Below the pieces are notes generated by a model that saw nothing but the letters and a program-made list of their open reading frames with translations, searched no databases and was not told where the DNA came from. The position numbers and the translations under genes are program-made. Shown in pieces: positions 47,929 to 64,000 of a DNA stretch of 64,000 nucleotides. The stretch lies in the NCBI GenBank assembly GCA_029964075.1, contig CM057142.1, positions 3,673,770 to 3,737,769 on the forward strand. Direction: 5' to 3'. Position 1 is the stretch's first letter. Each line of letters begins with the position of its first letter. The stretch is from Patiria pectinifera (taxonomy: Eukaryota > Echinodermata > Asteroidea > Valvatida > Asterinidae).

Positions 47929-48173
47929 GCGATCAAGCTAAATGAGTCGTTTGTCGACCCTGGTCTATTTTTTTTTTTATTGTTCAGTTTTGAAAAGAGC
48001 ACAATTTCAGCATTACTGATGCAAAAACCGCATGCTGATACCATCTTTAGTTAAAAAATTTATGGAATTCGGAACACCAAAGGATGTGATGAAATGATGT
48101 GATAAAGTGGCCCTATTTTGGCCTGAATCTCCAAATGAAAGTTCCCGACAAACAACTCATTTAGCTTGATCGC
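47929..48173. mobile_element. Foldback repeat, 28 nt arms
   Basis: GCGATCAAGCTAAATGAGTC.. at 47929-47956 is inverted at 48146-48173 with one mismatch. Confidence 0.7.
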
Positions 48174-48605
48174 TCGCAAATTTAGAACGAGGTGTGGAAT
48201 AAGATATACAAGTATGTATTTATCTTTTTTTTGTGAAATTTTTTCAAGTTTTGTGAACTACATGTTACAGGAATTTGAGAGTGGGTGAAAACATTATACT
48301 TGACCAAATTAAATGTAGTTTGATTTGCAGCATCAAAATTTCCAATTCAAATTGCTCAAGATACTCATACACACAGCTACATGTACATCTAAAAATAAAA
48401 AATGAAAGCATGTATTCTACTTGCAGAAAGATCACTGTAACTATTTAAATATTTAATATCAACACTACCTGATGATTTCAACTTGAGATACATAGTGATT
48501 CCAAGAACTGTCGATGTTTTCTTCGCAAGTTCCAGAAACACCCCCTCCCTCCCCCCCCCCAAAAAAAATGGTGTCATTAATTCAGTTTTTTGTTAATCTG
48601 GCTAC

Positions 48606-48752
48606 AGAATAGACCGGAGACATAATGACGTCACGCTTTGTTTACATGTGCACTTTCTTTGGGGAGTTTGGTGGATCTCGTCCACACCTAGCTCCCATAG
48701 GAAAGCACACTTGTAAACAAAGCGTGACATCATTATGATTCTGGGCTATTCA
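48606..48752. mobile_element. Hairpin MITE, ~147 bp
   Basis: Arms of about 50 nt (GAATAGACC.GAGACATAATGA.. TTTGTTTACA.GTGCACTTTC) fold back nearly perfectly around a short GGGGAGTTTGG..CTAGCTCCC centre. Confidence 0.85.
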
Positions 48753-48956
48753 TCAATTCACTTGTTTACTAAACGCATGGAGTTCTTACTTGACAAAATG
48801 AAAACTTCTTAGTTTCAGTAACTACAGTATTTTGTAGTAAAGAAAGTTTTGTGGTAATAGTATGCATAGTTGTACAGTAGTCAAATCCTCTCATGTCATC
48901 CGGTCTTAAGGCACAAGCTAACCCCCCCCCCCCCCCCACAAAGTCTGTATCCATCT

Positions 48957-49194
48957 GGGCAATTCCACGGTTACTCACGTTACATTTTCGTAACGTGAGT
49001 AACCGATTTTGTGCGTCTTGTTTATCATACATAACACATTTTTCTGGATGTCATCTTTGGTGCTTAGGGAGGTCTAGGTCTACTCTATCTACCATGGGGA
49101 TAACAGTTATGAAACCTTTTCAGTAAGGTAATTACAGCCCAAGGAAACTCAAAAGTACATCAAAAATGTAACATGAGTAACCGTGGAATTGCCC
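48957..49194. mobile_element. MITE with ATCT target duplication
   Basis: TIR GGGCAATTCCACGGTTACTC and its inverse GAGTAACCGTGGAATTGCCC, extending to about 30 nt. Flanks ATCT at 48953-48956 and 49195-49198. An internal hairpin ACGTTAC..GTAACGT sits near the left end. Confidence 0.88.
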
Positions 49195-49206
49195 ATCTGA
49201 TGAATA

Positions 49207-49411
49207 GTTTAATTGCGGTACACGGTGCTGTTAAACCAGCCAGCCATCTCCAGCAATCTCGGTGGTTGAGTGGTAAGATTTCTCTGCACTAGTAAGCAGG
49301 AGGTCATGGGTTCGAGTCCCACCCGATTGATTTTTCTCACAGTCACTCGGGGGCACTGAGTATACAGTGTTTATAAAATATTTCGGTGATGGGCAAAACC
49401 CAATATTAAAT
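49207..49411 (+). mobile_element. tRNA-derived SINE, family B copy 1
   Basis: GGTGGTTGAGTGGTAAG (A-box region) and GGGTTCGAGTCCCACC (B box) head the element. The tail is CAGTGTTTATAAAATA..GGGCAA.ACCCAATATT. It is not a functional tRNA: the acceptor stem does not close and a conserved body follows. Confidence 0.78.
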
Positions 49412-49464
49412 TTACATCACCCTGACGCAAAAATTAGAAAAAAAATTCCATGTATGAGTACTGT

Positions 49465-49622
49465 AGTTTCATTGCGGTACCCGCTGCTATATCTGCTATA
49501 TTCGAACCAGCCAGCCGACTCTGGCAAGCTGGGTGGTCGAGTGGTAAGCCGTTCGAGTATACATGTACATGTACAGTGTTTATAAAATACGTCGGTGAAG
49601 GGCAACACCCAATATTGAATTG
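49465..49622 (+). mobile_element. tRNA-derived SINE, family B copy 2 (internal deletion)
   Basis: Same start (TTGCGGTACCCG..CCAGCCAGCC) and same tail as 49207-49411. The anticodon region is deleted so that GTGGTAAG runs straight into GTTCGAGT. Confidence 0.75.
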
Positions 49623-49987
49623 TATTCAAATGAACTTTGACATACACCTGTAGGTATTCCTTGGTCATTCTTATTATCCACTGTTCAATGGAACAAACTT
49701 GACATTGATTATGAACTTGACTATAACATGTATAGTCTTCTGTGTGTAACATGATTTGCTTGAAAAACCCATCACCTTTTCCCTTTGTTCTGTTCTAGTT
49801 CATATGTACAGTATAAGGACAAAACATTGGTTATTATTGCCTTTTTTAAAAACATCTGTTGAGATTGGTTTTTTTTAACCATGATAGTCGTCTGTTGTTA
49901 CCATGGTTAGCTCTGGTCATGTGATTGTTCATGTACATGTACTGATGTGCATATAGACATTTTGATCTCATCAGTTCAACCTACCAA

Positions 49988-50076
49988 ACAATTTGTCAGG
50001 TGCACCACAAAGTGACATATCGTCTGTGGACTTTGTGCACACGATACGTCACTCTGTGGTGTGACCGACAAATTGT
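49988..50076. repeat. Long hairpin, 89 bp
   Basis: ACAATTTGTC.GGTGCACCACA..GTGAC pairs with GTCAC..TGTGGTGTGACCGACAAATTGT around a short loop. Probably a small foldback element. Confidence 0.75.
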
Positions 50077-51150
50077 ACCTACCATAATACAATGTAGTGC
50101 TTTCCTGCACACTAAAGTTCTCATGTGTACATAACCACAGGACTGTCGTGATCACAGATCACTGTCAACTATTCCAGTAGATTGGAATTTCGACCAACAG
50201 TGATGCTTCTGCACATGTACATGAGCTTTTAAAGTTGACGCCTCTATAGACATGATAGAGCCTGAAAGTTTGCCCCCTGGTGGCACACTTCCGGACCCCT
50301 CAAATAGGAAAGTTAGAATGTAAAAGTCAGAGTTTTTAAAATTATTTTTGGCACATTGATTTCTTAGGAAAATCACCCTTAAATAAGGTATTGTAAAATT
50401 GTTACTAGCATCTCAATTTATGGAAATTGAAAAATCACATGACGTGAAAGAGAAATATCGTGCCAAAAATTGACCTCTCACTTCTGAAAATCTAAATACA
50501 TGTGGACTATTGGAACTCGGAGCACATGTACAAGATGGAAATTTATGAAATAATTTTGTGGCAGTCATTGGGTGAAAAGTGAAACTTAAGTAGGAGAATA
50601 AAATGTCTTTTGGGAATACCATTTTTTAAAATAAACTTGAAGGACTTATTTTCATTTACAAACAAATCTAAAATGACCGTTGATAAGAACTGTATTCAAG
50701 CAAGCCCGACTAAATCTAGCATCCATCGGATGTAGGTCAGGTAAATCTTCACGTCGTTATCATGTTTGTTATCACGCAAGTACGCAATGTGAAAACAAAC
50801 AGGATCGGCCAAGGAGACCTAGGTACGAAAATGCGGATGTGAAAGGTCGTAAGCAACATTTGTTTTTACCAATCTCCAACTGATTTCTTCTAATTCTTTC
50901 CTGTGGAATGCCAAGATAAAATTCCAACATGAATGTTTCTCGGGGGTGATTACGATTAGAAATCATTCTGTCAAAAATTAGAGCATGAGAAAGGGCAACC
51001 TCGCGTAAAATGCCCATAGAAGGGTCGCGGAGGGGTCCAGAAGCTCAAAGACAAAATGGCGCACTCGATCAGGCTCTATTATTGGCACATTAGTGGCTCC
51101 TTACAAAAACTAAATCACCGCCACTGGTTGTCCACACCCTAGTGTGTCGT
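50077..51150. other. ANKEF1: ANKEF1 3' flank and probable 3' UTR
   Basis: The sequence just below 51151 is the 3' UTR on the minus strand. I could not fix a poly(A) signal. No other gene and no menin exon is seen. Confidence 0.5.
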
Positions 51151-62022
<10,872 letters not shown>

Positions 62023-62592
62023 TTGCTATCCAAACAATGTCTAAACATTCGATGGAAGATATCGGAATGTTCAGTGCCAGTCAAGCCGAAAACTTATCGA
62101 CAAAACAAAGGTCGAACTTCTGTTCACTTCAATGAAGGCCTGCCTAGTATGCCGTGTCAACAACACAAGTCGCATACAAACAAGGACCACAAACAACACC
62201 TGTCTCACTTAATTGATTACGACGCAAAAATTGGGGACAAATCATCAGTGGGCAAAATGTGGCAAAGTCTTTCAAAATTTACCTTTGGAAGAGTCACCAC
62301 TGAATCAAAAAAAACAGAAAACATCTCTCCGAAAATGACGGTATTTTCAATCCATGCCATGCGCTGTCGTCGGATATCGTGCATAGATCGACCGGCGTAT
62401 GGCCTGTTGCTATGGTTGCAGTCCCGCCGTTTATTTCCTTATCAATGGCAGGCAGACTGCGGTCAGATAAGAACGTCAACCACAGATATGAATAATTCAT
62501 TACCAAATCGGAAAAGGGTCAACTTTCCTGATGAATACCCAGCAACTGGGGGAAGGAAGGGGCTGAACTCAAATGAAAGGGGAACTTGTTGA
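62023..62592 (+). other. Unassigned 189-codon frame, doubtful
   Basis: This is the longest open frame outside the known genes and repeats. I recognise no domain, signal peptide or repeated motif. It runs away from ANKEF1. It could be a first exon of a divergent gene or chance. Confidence 0.2.
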
Positions 62593-64000
62593 TTTGTAAA
62601 TATTTATCTCAGAGGCTTGCCTTTTCAACTGTAATGATTAAAACTTTTAAAAGAGAGTATAGGCCTATCCTCCTGGTTTTCCTTTTAACTTGAGGGGAAA
62701 TGGAAGGTATATTAAGATTGATAGTTATACCATCAAACATTTCTTTTAAGTCAAACGACTTCCAAACTTGATTTAAAAAAATACATGTACTAAATTAAAA
62801 TGGCATACCGGTATGATGTGCAATAGACTGCAGATTACATAAAAGCTACATATGGACCTTTTTAAATTGATTGCTCAATTGATCTGTTGTGTGTGTGTGA
62901 ACTGTCATTTAGGTAAATATTTGTTGAAAATGTACACTGTATATGCTCAACAAATTCGATATTTTTTGTGTGTTCTCCTTACTGAATGTTCAACTTGTAT
63001 TATTTTAATGAGAAATAATAATATTATTATCATTATAATTTTTTTTTTTTTTTTTCGGGCGGGCGTCTGCAACCAGTGAAAGAGTTTTTATTTTGTGTTG
63101 CTTAAGTTGCTTTTACGTCACCAGCAGATCAGCTTTGGAGCAGACTGGTTCCTGATACCTAATTATCTATTTTGATAGGAGGTGGGAACTAGTCTACACA
63201 CATTTGTAAAGAAGTTTCATAACTTAAGTTTGGCCAATTTTCTTGTTCGATGTCTCATTCGAGTCAATTTTGTGTTGCTTGGAAAGCAGCAATGTAAACA
63301 TAATGTATATTTTCGGGGTCATATTCGAAAATTGCATGGACAGTGTACATCTGTAATAACAACCGGGTTGGGGGGGAGGGGGGTTGAATCGCACTATAAT
63401 CAATTACAATTGGCACACACGTCATTGTTGTTACATTTGTATAAATTATTATTATTGCAACAACCATTGGAGCACACACACTTAGTGCCTTTTTCCAAAT
63501 TGCGGCAGTTGACCATCTTTAATAACAACCATGGGGGGTTGAATCGCACTATAATCAATTACAATAAAATCTTTATCTCCAAAACATTGTTCTAAATGGG
63601 CTTAGGAATTAACACAGATGGTCACACATTTCGTTTGCAGCCAATCGAGGATAGAGAAGAGTTTCAATAAGTCTTCCAGCAGATTTCCATAACACCAGAG
63701 AAACAACGTAAACTTTTTTGACTTATTTTATTCAACATTTCATTGCCCCAAATAATATACAAATGTACACCTCCTAGAAAATCAGGAAATATTTAAACAG
63801 GCAAGAAAAGCAATTCCTCAGGTTTAATTTTTAACCTGTTCCACAAGGTATTAAATATTTAATGCATAAATATACAAGTTCTGGTTGAACAAATACAATT
63901 GGCATAGGTGGGATATGGATCTGTCGGCCTTCATTGGAAAACAGTACAAAGCAAACATTTGCACACAGAGAACAGTAATTTCAAACCTTTCGAAAAGATT
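62593..64000. other. No gene; two direct copies of a short repeat
   Basis: GGGGTTGAATCGCACTATAA followed by TCAATTACAA occurs at about 63380-63410 and 63535-63566, each after an AATAACAACC word. There is an ATT-rich microsatellite at 63015-63055. Nothing coding supported. Confidence 0.5.

Overview
This is a 64 kb piece of an animal nuclear genome, AT-rich, with short exons, GT-AG introns and intron space crowded with small inverted-repeat transposons, tRNA-derived SINEs and microsatellites. There is a 500-base run of N (46900-47399). The protein families, an interstitial TTAGGG tract, and the MITE and SINE load fit a marine deuterostome, most likely an echinoderm such as a sea star. That species call is inference; I ran no database search.

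Four genes can be built exon by exon. (1) A selenoprotein W gene (SELENOW, minus strand, about 5.2-13.96 kb) has five tiny coding exons giving 88 residues. An in-frame TGA reads as selenocysteine in a CxxU motif, and a SECIS hairpin lies in a spliced 3' UTR exon. Ordinary ORF finding misses it because of the TGA and the 25-78 base exons. (2) A kelch-repeat protein (plus strand, 16568-28523) has about 13 exons and about 608 residues: an unrecognised N-terminal domain, an acidic linker, a basic patch and a six-repeat kelch propeller. (3) The start of menin (MEN1, plus, 34406-46372) has two coding exons separated by an 11.3 kb intron; the remaining exons are not seen, and the assembly gap follows exon 2. 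(4) ANKEF1 (minus, 61584-51151) has seven coding exons and about 786 residues of ankyrin repeats plus EF-hand, with the whole reading frame inside the window.

Layout: 1-5 kb, no gene, diverged tandem repeats and hairpins. 5-14 kb, SELENOW, with intron 1 full of MITEs, including a nested 1.26 kb element inside a 196 bp-family MITE. 14-16.5 kb, region between SELENOW and the kelch gene, which face away from each other. 16.5-28.5 kb, kelch gene. 28.5-34.4 kb, intergenic, with foldbacks, GTGATG-rich low complexity and a telomere-repeat foldback. 34.4-46.4 kb, MEN1 start, whose intron carries a 27 bp minisatellite of about 36 copies. 46.4-51.1 kb, gap, SINE-like duplicates and foldbacks. 51.1-61.6 kb, ANKEF1, with a complete 1001 bp non-autonomous hAT element flanked by a perfect 8 bp target duplication. 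61.6-64 kb, no assigned gene.

The four genes show no obvious shared pathway. The clearest themes are the cryptic selenoprotein gene and about thirty compact inverted-repeat elements from several superfamilies, several of them present as two or more copies.
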